A stretch of 64,000 nt of DNA, taken from the NCBI GenBank assembly GCA_019915015.1, contig JAHBBC010000001.1, positions 124,001-188,000 on the forward strand. The letters run 5' to 3'. This document shows positions 12,591 to 24,550 of this stretch, piece by piece (within the stretch, counting starts at the first letter, position 1; every line of letters begins with the position of its first letter). Position numbers and translations under genes: made by a program. This DNA comes from Auriscalpium vulgare. Taxonomy: Eukaryota > Basidiomycota > Agaricomycetes > Russulales > Auriscalpiaceae. The notes under the pieces were generated by a model, which saw nothing but the letters and a program-made list of their open reading frames with translations, ran no database searches and had not been told where the DNA came from.

Positions 12591-13275
12591 CCGTAGGGTT
12601 TTCCGCTGACATAGACCGCGGAGGTGAGGGCGCAAGTAACGTGGAAGGCCAGTGTGGACCCAAGGGCATAAAGGAGGCGTGGCGCCGGTGCGTGTCGACA
12701 TCCTGCGGGTCTTTACTCTGGTTTGATTGTTCATTTGCAGTGCACTTCTCTTTCTCTGCCTTCACGCTCGCGCGCCTCCGCGTGCCGCGGATCTCCACCG
12801 CGGGTCGTCACTCTCATCCAGGCGCACTCGCGTCGGCGGGCCAGCATGTACGCCACTGGATACTCCTCATCATTTGATTCGCACTTCACGTCGCCTTTTT
12901 GTTCTCGTGGCTGTGCGCTGAAGTCACGGCGGCGCTCAGGTAGGAGGTTCCTCAATGTGTTTTGGTAAGTACGCGCGTCGCGAGGCCACGTCGAATCGCG
13001 TGGAACAGCTGTCGGCGACGATGTGACGCCCCTTGTCCTTCGCGCTCGATGGAGCGGCACGGTGGCCGCCTCACTGACCCCGAGCCTTGGAGGTAATCAT
13101 GGACGTATGGCGATGAGCGGCGATCACAAGGTGGCGCATACGAGGGTGCCACCTCCATGAACAATATTCGGTACAAATGTGGATGCACAATAGACATCCC
13201 ACGTGGGGTTGGGCCGCCAAGATTTAGCGCGTCGGCCCTGTGTGTATTGTTGTATATTTCTGCATTATAAAGGAT
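12590..13275 (+). promoter_or_regulatory. Duplicated 5' flank and TATA box of leucine-rich gene 3
   Basis: This flank aligns with 17090-17725 upstream of copy 4 (for example gtcgaatcgcgtggaac at 12988-13004 and 17422-17438). It ends in TATAAAGG at 13266-13273; the equivalent in copy 4 is TATAAAAG at 17717-17724. The distance from TATA to ATG is about 185 bp in copy 3 and 80 bp in copy 4. The difference is partly due to the 22-bp triple repeat in copy 3. Confidence 0.5.
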
Positions 13276-13333
13276 GGAGCAGAGGCTACCATGATAGCGC
13301 GTCCTTCTTTCTTTCCTCCGCCGTACTACGCAG

Positions 13334-13399
13334 TCAACCCTCTTCGCACAACACATCAACCCTCTTCGCACAACACATCAACCCTCTTCGCACAACACT
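13334..13399. repeat. 22-bp tandem repeat, three units, in the leader of gene 3
   Basis: Three consecutive units of tcaaccctcttcgcacaaca plus two bases lie between the TATA box and the start codon of copy 3. Copy 4 has no such array, so the expansion is specific to copy 3. The frame stays open through the repeat, but homology places the start downstream at 13453. Confidence 0.85.
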
Positions 13400-13452
13400 T
13401 GGCAGCCATAGATCAAGGGCAAGCCATCCACCACCCCGACACCATTTCTGCG

Positions 13453-14382
13453 ATGGAGCTGTTGGTGCAAGAAACCGATGCCCTCCGCTTCACGACTAAA
13501 GCATTCAACATAATGTGGAATGATATGACCTGGACGAATCAAGAACCTGACGTCTTCGCGGAAGTTGCGAAGGCGTTGGCGACGGCTCCCACATTGAAGC
13601 TATATAGCCTTAGAGCTAATCAAGTTGCACCATGGCCCCGTCAGCTAGAGGATCTAAACTTGGGCTCGGAAAAGTTCGCCAACCTCAGGGAACTAAAGAT
13701 CAACGGCTGCGCAGTGTGGGCTAATCCCTACAAGATGCTGGTCACCCTACGCCAGATGACAGAACTCCAGTTCCTATCGCTCACCAATACCCATTTCCGA
13801 GACACCTTTAATCTATCGATGATCTCAAGATACTCCCGCAAAGTGATGATGCGCTGCTTGACGGGCATAGAACTCACCGACCCATGGGAAATAATGGACT
13901 GGCTCCTGAAACACCTCGAAACGCCCAACCTCACCCACCAGATAATTTCAATTCAGCTGCGCTTGGACTACATCAAGGACAGAAAGTTTCAGCAATTCTT
14001 GTCGGATGTACACGACCGACTGGCCGTCGGCGTCGATGTGCTCCCTTGTGTCAAAGTATTTGCAGAGCAAGATGAATGCAACACTGATCATCCGACGTCA
14101 ATAGGCCATAAATGCATCATACACCTCCTGGCCAGTGGGGAAGTCAAAGGCGTCGGATGGACCGTCGACACCAAGCTCGTCTGGGACGTCGCAGCCACAG
14201 AACTCGAAGGCAACAAGTCGCGGTTTGTACGCGTGCTAGCTGTCGTCCTAGATTCATACACTCCCAACTGCCGATGCGAATTCGAAGTGACCGACATGAA
14301 CATTGATAGCAGCATATTTTACTTTGTGAGAGCAGCGCGATTGTATCATGCAGTCGACAATTTACCGATCCTGCACAGCTAG
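13453..14382 (+). CDS. Leucine-rich protein, array copy 3 (309 aa)
   Basis: The frame is open from 13240, but I choose the ATG at 13453. There the protein (MELLVQETDA) aligns with the start of copy 4 (MDISYTVQEATA), while the upstream part is TATA-leader and tandem-repeat sequence. The middle contains leucine-rich segments (LRELKINGC, LQFLSLTNT) and a TPNLTHQIISIQLR segment equivalent to that of copy 2. The C-terminal part has a KLVWDVAATELEG motif shared with copy 4. No membrane span or signal peptide. Single exon and uninterrupted, so possibly expressed. Function unknown. Confidence 0.7.
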   Translation: MELLVQETDALRFTTKAFNIMWNDMTWTNQEPDVFAEVAKALATAPTLKLYSLRANQVAPWPRQLEDLNLGSEKFANLRELKINGCAVWANPYKMLVTLRQMTELQFLSLTNTHFRDTFNLSMISRYSRKVMMRCLTGIELTDPWEIMDWLLKHLETPNLTHQIISIQLRLDYIKDRKFQQFLSDVHDRLAVGVDVLPCVKVFAEQDECNTDHPTSIGHKCIIHLLASGEVKGVGWTVDTKLVWDVAATELEGNKSRFVRVLAVVLDSYTPNCRCEFEVTDMNIDSSIFYFVRAARLYHAVDNLPILHS

Positions 14383-17090
14383 CGTCGAAATGAGAACACG
14401 AAAACGTGGGCATCCAGGAGCAACCTCGAGATTATGAGGTGGCCGTTGCAAGACATGCCGCGCGGTCCTCAAAGTGATGTATTCCGGACCTATGGTAGCG
14501 GCAGCCCTGCGGGATAGTGACAACGAAGGAAGGGACCGGCGACAGCTGGATAGAATTTCTGCATAGGCTGGCGCAAACATGTATGGAGAATGAGCCATAG
14601 GTAATGATAGGTACAAGCGCGCGATACAGGCGAGCTCTAATGACGTACCACCACGCATGATCCTCTCCTTCCTGTTTGCCGATATGCATTGGACTGGCGA
14701 CGGAGGGGTGCGGCTGCCCGCAAAACGCAGTCATGAGCCCGCGCAGGCTCGTGCATGCGTCACAGGAACCAGGCGTATACAGCACGAGACAAGAGTGATA
14801 TCAGTAACGCTCGCACGATCTAGGCGTGCTGTAACGACGCACCACCGCGCGACATCATCTCGCTCACCCACGCAGCTGGTGGCCTGATGCCTAGACAGCG
14901 GTCGCAGTCTTGTACGTCTGGAATTTGCGGGAGAGCGTGCGATGCATGCACAGAGTGTTGATGACCTAGCGCGATGCTGGCGCGGGCTGCAGCAGGAAGG
15001 TTGGACGAGATCGGCAAGGCAGGTCGGAGCGCAAAGAAGATAGAGCACGAGCATCAGGAGCCGTAGTAAGCATTGCCAGCCGAGCTTGTGAGTGAGCACA
15101 CGGAAAGCGACGTGGTCGTGAGTTAGACCTTTTGTTCTTCTTGCTGGAGAGTACATTATACAATGTCGAAGGCTTACTGGTCATGCGTGCCGAGCGTCAA
15201 AGTGAGAGCACAGAATGAACACATATATTCGGGTTGCAGCGTAAGTAGACACACGGCGCGCGCCTAGCAAAAAGCCGAATCCAAGGGACACAGGAAAGTA
15301 AGCAGCGTCGCCTCCACGAAGGGAGAAAATCGCGGAATACGACGCCACAAGACTCCGGGATGGGGAGAGCGGTGGCGCTCCCAAAGGTCGCAGCGAAGAA
15401 CATGGTCGAAGTCGAGTTCTAGAATGTCTGGCGATGCGTCCGGATGGCGCTGCACAGAAGGCGGGGTGAATGGGCTCGTGCATTATATGAATGCGCAGCT
15501 ATGCAAATACGGCGTCAGCAGGAATCGCATACTGGAGGCGATCAGTGGCGGCGTACCAAAGTTTTGCCATACGGAAATATCCTCCGAGTCATACCCTCGT
15601 CTGCAAGCTCCCGGATTGACCGACGGTGCTGCAAGAGGCATGACCAGCGCATGCAGAGGCCGGGGTAGGCGTAGGAGCTATACGACAGCAGTCCTGAAGA
15701 TTTTCTTTCAGTGGGAATGACATACTGTCAGGTGTGGCGACATACCTCTCATAGACCGCTATCGCGCAACATCGTCGTCTCTCAGCTCACCTCTCAGCCG
15801 TCAGCATTTAAGATGGAAGTGGAGAAGGCGTCACCGCGCCGCCGCGGTGCAGGCCTAAAAACATGATCGACTGGTTAGGCACCCGCAACGAAGGTTGCAG
15901 ATGACGCGATGACGTGATGAGCCCGGTAAGAACCTAGCCGTCGCAAGGGAGAGCGCGTTCTGGGGAGACAGGGCGAGCGGTCGCGCTGCCAACATCGGCA
16001 TGGATCGGCCTCGGCTTAGTCATGGCGCAGCGACCGCGGGGGACGCGGGACATATCCAACTTGGGAGAGGTTGGCGATGAGGTTGGTGACGAGCGCAGCT
16101 ATATCAAGATGGCGGTCAGTAGGGATCGCATACTGAGGCGTGCAGTGGCGAGATACCAAGGTCCATCATACAGTCAGATCCTCCTCCTACTCAGAATGGC
16201 GCGTGCTCGATCGTTGCGGGACCGCCGAGTCGCTGGAAGGAGGCTTGCTGAGGGCACCAGGGCCGGTGTAGGTATAGGACGCTATGCAAGAACACTGATG
16301 ATTTCCGTCAGTATGGTCCCATGCTTGCCCGGTGTGGCGACGCACCTCATACCCACGCCATCGTGCGTCGTCCTCTCCCCCAGCAGCCAGCTCGCGTCCT
16401 GTCCGTCGGTGTGGCGAGAGGTGGCGATGGTGTCACGATGTAGGCCTAAGAATGACAATGCAAGGGGTGATCTCGGAGATAGCATAACCGCAGAGCATGT
16501 TACGAGCCACCGTCAGCCGAGCGGTGAGTGAGCAGAACGCGGACGCGGAAAGCGACGTGGTCGACGGGAGGAAGTGAGCGAGGTTGTTTGCGCATGTTAT
16601 GACGCCCGCCCGGGCCGCTTTCGGCGTGTTGTCTCTTGTTGTCTTCGCCCGCGCCACGCGCGCTCGCGCCCCAGAACAACGAACGACCATGCAGAACTTG
16701 TTGCCTATATATTCAATCGTTGGATGGCGTGCGTCGCACGAGGTAATATGTGAGCGCATCAGCTGTGCTCAACCGGATCACCCTAATTGCGAGCCACAGA
16801 AAGCGGCTGCCCCATGAACAACCCTACCGCTGCGCATCAGTACGTTTACCTCACAAACATCCATGCGATCCTGACATCTTCCCCAGATGCGCGCTGCGAC
16901 TGCGTGGCGTGCCAAACTGATCCTCAACGGTGCGCCCGTACAAATTTGTTGCTGCTGCGATGCTCACCGGCGGCACGGGGGCGATCAGCACTGAGGCTGA
17001 GTCGCTGACGGACGCCAGTATGCTTCCCATGGGCACGTATTATCCTCACGCGGCATTTAACCTCACATGCTGCATGCCCTATCATCTGAC
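14383..17090. repeat. Array spacer with repeated blocks, no intact gene
   Basis: Contains copies of the cagtggcgacgtacca repeat (15523-15561; 16125-16160), of the cgcgcgacatc motif found at 14850 and 19196, and of the block shared with 12.1-12.4 kb (16320-16700). Short minus-strand hydrophobic frames recur here as in the other spacers but do not extend into a coherent gene. Confidence 0.45.
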
Positions 17091-17799
17091 GTGGAGCTAC
17101 GGAGGCGAGGGCGTGAGTCGTGGAAGGCCGGTGTGGCCCCGAGGGAAGGCAGAAGGCGTACGTGTCGACATCCTTTGGGTCCTTCTTCCTCTGAAAGTCT
17201 GATATTGCTTTCCAGTGCGTTGTTCTTACTCCGCCTTTGCACAAGAACACAGCTACGCTTGCAGTGGATCTTCACCGCGGATGGCCACTCTCGTCCGAGC
17301 GCGTCGGCGGGCCACCACCGAATGCTCCTCGCCGTTTATTTTATGCTTCACGTCGTCGCTTTTTCTCGTGGATGGACGTTGACATCACGATGGCGCTCAG
17401 GCGTGGTTTGTACACGAGACGACGTCGAATCGCGTGGAACTTTCGCAGGTGGCGACGTGGCGCCCCTTGTTCTTCGCGCCTCGTGCTTCGTGCTCCACGG
17501 CATGGCACGGCGGCCTGAGCCTCGCTCGCTGCGACCAAACACTAGAGATAAGTCTGGGCAAGCGATAAGAAGGTGGCGCATGCGACTCGGAGGGCGCCAC
17601 CACCGTGGAACAACGTACATTACCACGGTGGATGCACGGTACCCGACCCACGTAGGAGGGTTGGTCCGCGAAAATGTAGCACGTCGCTCATGTGCGTATT
17701 GTCATATATCTCTGCATATAAAAGATGGAGCAGCGGCTGTCATGAAAGCCCATCCTTCTTCCTTTTCTGCAGTCGACTCTCTCCACACAGCACACAGCC

Positions 17800-18747
17800 A
17801 TGGATATCTCTTATACGGTGCAAGAAGCCACTGCCATCTACTTGACGGTTGGATACAGATGCGACATAATTACGGACAGCCTTCAGAGCAAGACGCTCGG
17901 ATCCGATCACTTCGCGACAGTTGTCCAGGCCATAGCGGATGCTCCGGAATTGCCGCTACTGTCTCGCCTTCAAGTTGCATCATGGCTCTTTTGCCTGGAT
18001 GATCTGAGGTTGTACAATAGATTCGTCGGCCTCAGGCACCTGGAGCTCAACGGTTGCACAGTGACATTGCGTAGGCACTTACACGCCGTCCTCTACCACA
18101 TTAAATTCACCCTTGAGTCCCTATCGCTGTGCGGTCTCTCTTTCATTGAATCCTACGATTATCAACATGAAGCGGTACCACTGCTCCGCCTGGAGAAGAT
18201 CGCACTCGCCGACACATGGAACACGATGGACTGGCTCCTGAACCACTTCACAATGCCCCGTCTCACCGACCAGTCGATTTCAATTCAGCTTCGATCGGAC
18301 TACATCATGAACGAGATGTTTTGGCGATTCTTGAAGGCTGTATACAACCTGCAGGACGGAATCGATGTGCTACCTTTGGTCACTGTATCCCCAGTGCAGA
18401 ATTATTCAAGACAGCACGCATGCACCATATGCATCCTGCCCGGCTGGGAACTTACAGGCGAAGGAAGGACCGTTGAGACGAAGCTCTTCTGGGATATCCC
18501 GGCAACAGAATTCGAAGGCATTCGTTTCGAACAGTTGCATTTTGAATATGTGCTAGCTGTCGTCCTTCTGTCCTTCAGATCAAGCGGCTTCCAAGAGATC
18601 GAGATGGATCATCGCATGACTTTCGCGACGGACGAGTTCCATGAACACGTCGAGACCTTGAGAGGAAACCGCGAACATTTTCGGATCACTCAGTCTTTTT
18701 GCGCAACTCCGACCCAGCAGGCATATTTGGACATTCATCCCCTGTAG
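17800..18747 (+). CDS. Leucine-rich protein, array copy 4 (315 aa)
   Basis: Single-exon frame of 315 codons with its ATG at 17800, about 80 bp after a TATA box (17717-17724). It aligns with copy 3 over its whole length: LRHLELNGC versus LRELKINGC, then NTMDWLLNHFTMPRLT versus EIMDWLLKHLETPNLT, then TKLFWDIPATEFEG versus TKLVWDVAATELEG. Spacing between copies 3 and 4 is about 4.3 kb, and between copies 1 and 2 about 5.8 kb. Intact; no recognised domain beyond leucine-rich character. Confidence 0.7.
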   Translation: MDISYTVQEATAIYLTVGYRCDIITDSLQSKTLGSDHFATVVQAIADAPELPLLSRLQVASWLFCLDDLRLYNRFVGLRHLELNGCTVTLRRHLHAVLYHIKFTLESLSLCGLSFIESYDYQHEAVPLLRLEKIALADTWNTMDWLLNHFTMPRLTDQSISIQLRSDYIMNEMFWRFLKAVYNLQDGIDVLPLVTVSPVQNYSRQHACTICILPGWELTGEGRTVETKLFWDIPATEFEGIRFEQLHFEYVLAVVLLSFRSSGFQEIEMDHRMTFATDEFHEHVETLRGNREHFRITQSFCATPTQQAYLDIHPL

Positions 18748-20719
18748 CAGATGTATTGGGCGAGGGATATATCCAGCATAGATAGAGTATATATGCGAGC
18801 AATTTGATTCCATATACAAGCACGGAAGAATAGCAATGAGTTCGTGAAAACGAGAGCAGCGGCGACACTTTACCGATCTTGCAGGGGGAGAGTCGAAAGG
18901 AGAACACGACACAGATATGATCAGCATGTCAGATAAGACGCAAGTACGGAGCGTGCATCTAAGAGCAAGTTACGATGCGGCCATTGCAAGAAATGTATGG
19001 AGACATCGCGTGGTCCCCGAATAGATGTAGCGGCGGACGGGGGCTAGCCCGGCGGATGGTGACATCGAAAGAATTTCCCGACGGCGCGCAAAGGCCGTTT
19101 ATACTCCGCAGAGGCCCTTGCCACAAACATTGAGACAGTATATGGCCAATCAGTAATCATCGCACGACGTAGGCACGCTGTAGCGACGTACCACCGCGCG
19201 ACATCCTCTTGTTCCTGCTGTCCTGGGCAGATGACGCCATTGCGACCTTCTTCTAGACATTCAAGCCATCCGGCACCAGCAGCCGTGCGATGTAGGTCTA
19301 AGACGTTAGGAGAGGCTTGATGACCGGCGCGCAGACGCCCACACTAGCGTAGACGGCAGCAGGAAGGCTAGATGAGATCAAACAGACAGGTCAGAGCGCA
19401 GAGAAAATAGAGCACCAGCATTGGCAGAAGCCATAGTGAGCACTGCCAGCCGAGCAGTTAGTGAGCACGCGGAAAGCGACGTGGTCGACACGGAAGAGCG
19501 GGCAGTTGTTTGCGCGTGTTGTGACGCCCGCGCCTGCGGCCCGATCTTCGCCCGCTCCGACGCTCTTTGAAATTTCGTCCACCCACCACGAGCTGCGAGC
19601 AGCACACCGCCCTCTCCCTCACCTTCATCCAGCGCCTCGATATTTAGCCGGAGACAATTCTTATCGACATCCAGCGATGATAGACCTAACAAACGCAACG
19701 ACGTGCGGAAGAGCAGGACCCCTGTCATAAGTGACAAAGTCAAAGACCTCAAGCTAAGCCACAAGGCGGACCGCGCCCCACAGCCCCCACCGCGCTCCGC
19801 ATCCCTTTCGATGACATCAGTCTTCGAAAACATACTTTTTGTTTCGCCGCAGTCGCGGCGGCAGCCTAAGCTCGGTACGCATCTCGAACTTGCTATCCAT
19901 ATCGTCTACCGCTCGCTTACTCTGGGCTGCGTGGGCACAGTGCAGGGGAATTGCGGCGGAAGGTGCACTGCGTCGTACCCGCAGCCGCATCTATCTCTGA
20001 CGCGCGCCGCCGGGCATTGCCCATGTCAGGGCTGCAGACCCAAGGTGCGTCAGCTGCGCTTCTTCCCCCGATATGACGCGGCGTCTTACCTGCAGCGTAT
20101 GCGGCGGCATCCAGCGGGCTGGAGAAGAAGCACGGATGCGTGTGGATCAACTCGTTCGCGCGGTCGCGGCCCTGTCTGCATGGTGCCGGTGACTCGGAGT
20201 GCCCCGTGCAAATTCAGCAGACGCTGCTGCTCACGTCGTCATTGGATTGCTCTCCAGTCAAATCCTGGGGTAGGCTGCGGGTGGCTATGCGCAGACCTCT
20301 GGGAGAGAGTTCTGGCGCTGTGTCACCAATTTTCACGATGCTCACGTCCGATGCGCTCGGGCTGGGCTGCACGGTAAGCACCAGGTGATATCGGCACGAC
20401 GGAAGCTCACCATACTCACAGACACCCGCTGCAGGTCCTTCTACGCGCAGCTTGCTGGGATTAAGATTCAAATGGGTGCACTGAGAACAGGTCCGTGGTG
20501 GGGCGAGTTCGCGCGTAGTTGGTCGTGCAGAATGCAAATGTTATACTCCAGAGACCCAACGTGAAGTCATTTGGCAAGGCATGATGAATGTGTGCGTGCG
20601 GGGTGGAGCGTACGACAAGGAGAACGCGGTGGCTGGTATGCATATGCCCGCGGCTTGTCGGCGCATGTATGCAGCGACCCATGTGACGCGACGCGTCGAC
20701 GGGTCCCTCCCTTGTTTGC

Positions 20720-20880
20720 TCCCCGCCCTCAAGCCAAACAGCCCATCCCCATATAAGGCGCACCTCTGCACCAAGGCGCCCCATCGCACTTTCCTCCCGA
20801 CCACATGCACGCGCCCGCATGTCCTCCATCGCCGCCGCCCCTCGTCATGGTCTTTTGCGAGTCGTCCCACCACAGATATC
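20720..20880 (+). promoter_or_regulatory. TATA-leader module (copies at 5540-5710 and 23400-23530)
   Basis: Three sites share the same order: a pyrimidine-rich stretch with aagccaaaca/aaacaagcc, a TATA box (5578-5586; 20751-20757; 23425-23433), then about 60-70 bp later an ATG in a C-rich context followed by tggtcttttc or tggccttttcc. The repetition suggests dispersed copies of one promoter and first exon. None leads into an intact downstream gene. Confidence 0.4.
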
Positions 20881-22401
20881 GCATGCTCTCAAGAACCTGA
20901 CTGTGTCGGCTATTGATTAGCTGGGGAGCCTTGCCCGCGTCATCTATCTCGGGCACATGTGAGAGATTCGACTCAAGCGTCCGGAGCTCGTCACTGACAC
21001 GTGTGCATTCTCGCAGGAAATGCCCTGAAGCGCCGCTCAGGAGGGGAGCACCGCGCTACGGGTCGCTATCCGTGGCGTCTCATATAGAGCTTACCATTCT
21101 GAGTGTCAATCGGTACGTCGGACTCCATGCATGCGGGGTGACTGGCTGACACTTCGTGCGCATACAGCTGCGCCCTCGCATGTGATGGCTCGGTGGTCGT
21201 TTGAGTATTCTCGAAATCATCTCTGCCGAGCAGCGTGTGTACAGGCCCGCACGCTACGAATAGACTAGTCCTGCATGTGTTGATGCGATCCGTGTATGCG
21301 CCGCCGTCACACATTCTCCCTTCTCATGTAGTCAGTAGTCTTATATGGCATCAGCAGCCCAAAGTGTCTATCATTCACGGTAAGATCTCCATAGTACATG
21401 CTGCTCGTTGGAATCCCGTCCGCAGTGACGCGTTGTGAGATGCGCGCGATAAGTGGCTATATGCGCCTATCCCGCGTCCCTGCAGCGACCGCAACCGCAC
21501 ACTTCGGTCTAGAAGCTGGTCTGCAACGTTACACCCGCGCGGTCCAACTGCATGGGACCCCATGCTGCTCCGCTGGCGTGATCGTGTATGGGCGACGATT
21601 GCGGTGGCACTGAGCGAACCGCTTGTCAATCGAATCGGAGGGCCAGGGAGTACATATGACGCGGAGGCAGACGCATTGCCCTGCGGTGAAGACGGTGCAG
21701 TAGAATGAGGTTCCACCGATGACGGCTAGAGCAGACGGAAATGCGCCGGATTGTGCGTGCATGTCGGGGATGGGGAGAGCGTGCGTCAGAAACGCCTGTA
21801 CTTCGTTAATTTAATCCTCAAGATACCGGATAAATTGTCGACGACCAACCTGGGTACGCTGGACCTTCCATGGGCCGAGAATCATATCCAGGCGACATCT
21901 TCTGGCCGCTAGGAAACGGCCTCAGTCAGCGCGCATAAATCGCACGAAAACGACACGAACGGAGGCGGGTGTGTAGAACGCCAGCGCGATGCGCCGGTCC
22001 CGACACACGTCAGCAAAACTCACTCTCATGCGATCCGGCGCATCGACAGCATGGACAGCATCCGCAGCGCCTGCGCTGCGCGCACGGCCGCATCGATGTG
22101 CCCCACGTCCGCACCGCGCCCCACGGGTTACCGGTACGCGCGTCAGCGAGGGTCCCTGAGGTGGGAGCTCGGCGTCCCAGTCGGCCGGGCGGGTGGAAAT
22201 GAGTCTCCGGGGACGCGGCTGGCGCACGACGTCTGGCGGCGGAATCTGTTTATCGATGCTCAGGGGCAGCACACAGCACGCGCGCCACACGCGGTTCAAC
22301 CACCCGGGAAACAGGAGCGCTAGACTGCACAGCGCGGTGAGGCCGTGCTCGTGCCCCCACGCGACGCGGTTCGCTGTGATCGAGAGTGACCGGACGCTGC
22401 G

Positions 22402-22446
22402 AGGGATGGGGATGGGGATGGGGATGGGGATGGGGATGGGGATGGG
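22402..22446. repeat. GGGGAT hexanucleotide microsatellite, about seven units
   Basis: A run of (GGGGAT) units with G-tracts on the plus strand, capable in principle of forming a G-quadruplex. It lies 3' of the F-box pseudogene in that gene's orientation. Confidence 0.9.
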
Positions 22447-22559
22447 TGAATGTTGGAGGGGATCGGCGTCGTCGGGGATGTCGTCGGAGTTGTGCTAGGT
22501 ATGCGTTTTGAGCACTTGCTCGGACGGCTGGAGATGGGCGCCGCGCGTCGCCGTCTCGA

Positions 22560-22987
22560 CGTCTCCGATGAGCCGTAAGGAAAGTGGTGAAGGGCGAGGG
22601 TGCGGAGGAGCTTGTCGAGCGCGAGGGTCCACGAGTCTTCGTCGCAGACGTCCAAAAAGATGATAGACTGGACTTGAGCGCAATGATCGAGGAGAAGGAG
22701 CGACACATGCTCCTGGAGGACGAGTCTATGTTGATGCGGAAAGAATGGACATATGAGAAGAGGCGTGGATTTGCGTGCAGAGAACGGCCAAATAGGTGCT
22801 TACTACGATATTCCATGACCAAGGAAGATGAAAATGCCGGTAGACGCCAGAAGAGCATGGCCTGCGCGTTGGGCACCCAGGCGCTGCAGACGAGGGCACA
22901 CGCACAGAGCGTCTAATAGTCAATGTCCGAGTGCTGAGACGAGCGGGTGACGGTGAGTTGGATGTCGAGCGGGACGACTGGCTGCAT
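22560..22987 (-). pseudogene. F-box protein gene remnant
   Basis: On the minus strand, from the ATG at 22987, the protein reads MQPVVPLDIQ and then, after an in-frame TAG at 22913-22915, TLCACALVCSAWVPNAQ in the same frame. This is the typical F-box pattern of mushroom-forming fungi (a proline-hydrophobic start, then LCACALVCxAWVP). Beyond residue 90 homologous-looking sequence (LLLLDHCAQVQSIIFLDVC) continues in a different frame, implying a further frameshift near 22.7 kb. F-box proteins bind Skp1 in SCF ubiquitin ligases; with the stop inside the F-box and a frameshift this copy is very probably dead. Confidence 0.6.
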
Positions 22988-24430
22988 GTCGCAGGAGAAG
23001 AAGAGGGAGGACTGGCAGTTGATATGGAGGCGTGGAGGACACAGGATTTGGAATCTGGTACAAACGATCAGAGAGAATAAGTAATAAGCGGATAGACAGT
23101 GTACCAACATAGTCAATAGAATGTGTAGTCGTCTTCGTCGTCGTCGATGGAAGAGCTGCTTGCTGGCATCAAATTGTTGGCCGGCCGGACGCTCCCGAGT
23201 CCGGCCGGCATGGCACCGCCGGACACCCCGCACCGAGTAAGTACTCTAATGCTCTCAATATGCACGCACCTCATCTGCATCGCAAACGCAGACCCTGGGA
23301 TTGCGTCTTCCATCGGCCATGCACCAGGAGCCTCGGACTCCGGCGCACATGTGCTCCCGACGCGTCGACGTGCAATGTCTGCACGCGTGTTTGCCACCCC
23401 TCCTCTAACCAAACAAGCCTTGCACATATAAGGCGCGCGCCTGCTCCCCCACACGCATGCGCTCCTTCGCCGCTCCCCCCATGTGCATCCCTCGCATCCG
23501 CCGCGCCTCCGAGTCCTCATCCTGGCCTTTTCCATGCCTTGCGACCATCCGCCGCCGCTCACTCGCACTCAGTTTCCTTTCTCCGCAACAGAGAAGCTGA
23601 GAGCGCACGCATGTGCGGTTGCCAGCCCCGCCCCGGCTGCGCACTTCACAATGCCGTTGTGAGGTTTACTGCAGGATCGTGCTAATGCTGTCCCGGCTGA
23701 CACTCCTCCCAGCAAGCAAACACGCTGAACGCATGAGGATACTGTAGTACATGAGATGGTCCGAGAAGCCTGATAGGGGCCGGCCCACTCGCCGGGCTAC
23801 TAAACGGTATGTTCGACTCTGTGCATATCTGCGCGCTTTCATGTGCTGACGCTGCCGCAGCAGTGTTTTCGGATGTGAGCTCGGGGCATCTATGGCGCCT
23901 CGCTGAGTATTCAGCTTGTATTCTCGCGATCATCTTTGTATTACTGTCTTCCATTCGCGGAATGCAGTTTGCGAGCTATGTACGGGCATAGAAAATCTCA
24001 CGTATGACCGGAAGAGCAAGAGATCGCGGTAATCGTAGCTGCATGTATGCGCCTGCTTGTTATTATGATAGCGCACTTGTGGGCGCGGGGAAGGCATACA
24101 TGACCATGTGCATCCTACGGCCTCAATCTATTTCAGTCCAGACGGCCGCGCAAACCCACACGAAATACCGCAAAGTAAGTTCCTCGGGATGCGCAGCTGT
24201 AGAGGATTGAAATGCTCGCAGGCGGCCGACGAACTGAACGTCGTCGACCAGACTTGTCACCTGCCCGCCACCTAGGAGCTATATCCAAGCTCTGGAGGCG
24301 AGAAGTTGTGTCGAGTGAGGCAGTGTCCTCAACGGGGTCATGTTTGCGCGCTGTAATTTAAACGCAAAGGTATAAGCCACATGGCTATGGAGGAAAGATC
24401 ACGCTCGCGCCGTATTACCGAATCAGAAGT
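22988..24430. other. No intact gene; TATA-leader module at 23400-23530
   Basis: GC-rich sequence containing the third TATA-leader module (TATAAGG at 23427-23433). At 23809-23990 a short plus-strand frame has a hydrophobic stretch (EYSACILAIIFVLLSS), perhaps a remnant of a membrane-protein exon. Nothing coherent extends from it. Confidence 0.4.
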
Positions 24431-24550
24431 CCATGCGTGCTGTATGCCCCGGATCGGTCGCGGGTATGCTGCGGTCCACGGTCAAGCGCAAGAATCATTC
24501 CTCTGGCCCGCCGAGGACGCCATCCGTGAGCGCGCTCACCGCGCCAACGG

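Larger units (their letters stand above)
18748..22559. other. Decayed repeats and a TATA-leader module, no intact gene
   Basis: Includes the partner of the 7.5-8.2 kb block (19450-20150) and a promoter-like module at 20720-20880. Open frames in this stretch are short, overlap on both strands and lack recognisable content. I see no gene I would defend. Confidence 0.45.

Noticed and set aside
19378..19833. Minus-strand frame of 151 codons
   Set aside because: Lies in the duplicated block shared with 7.5-8.2 kb, where the frame is not conserved.
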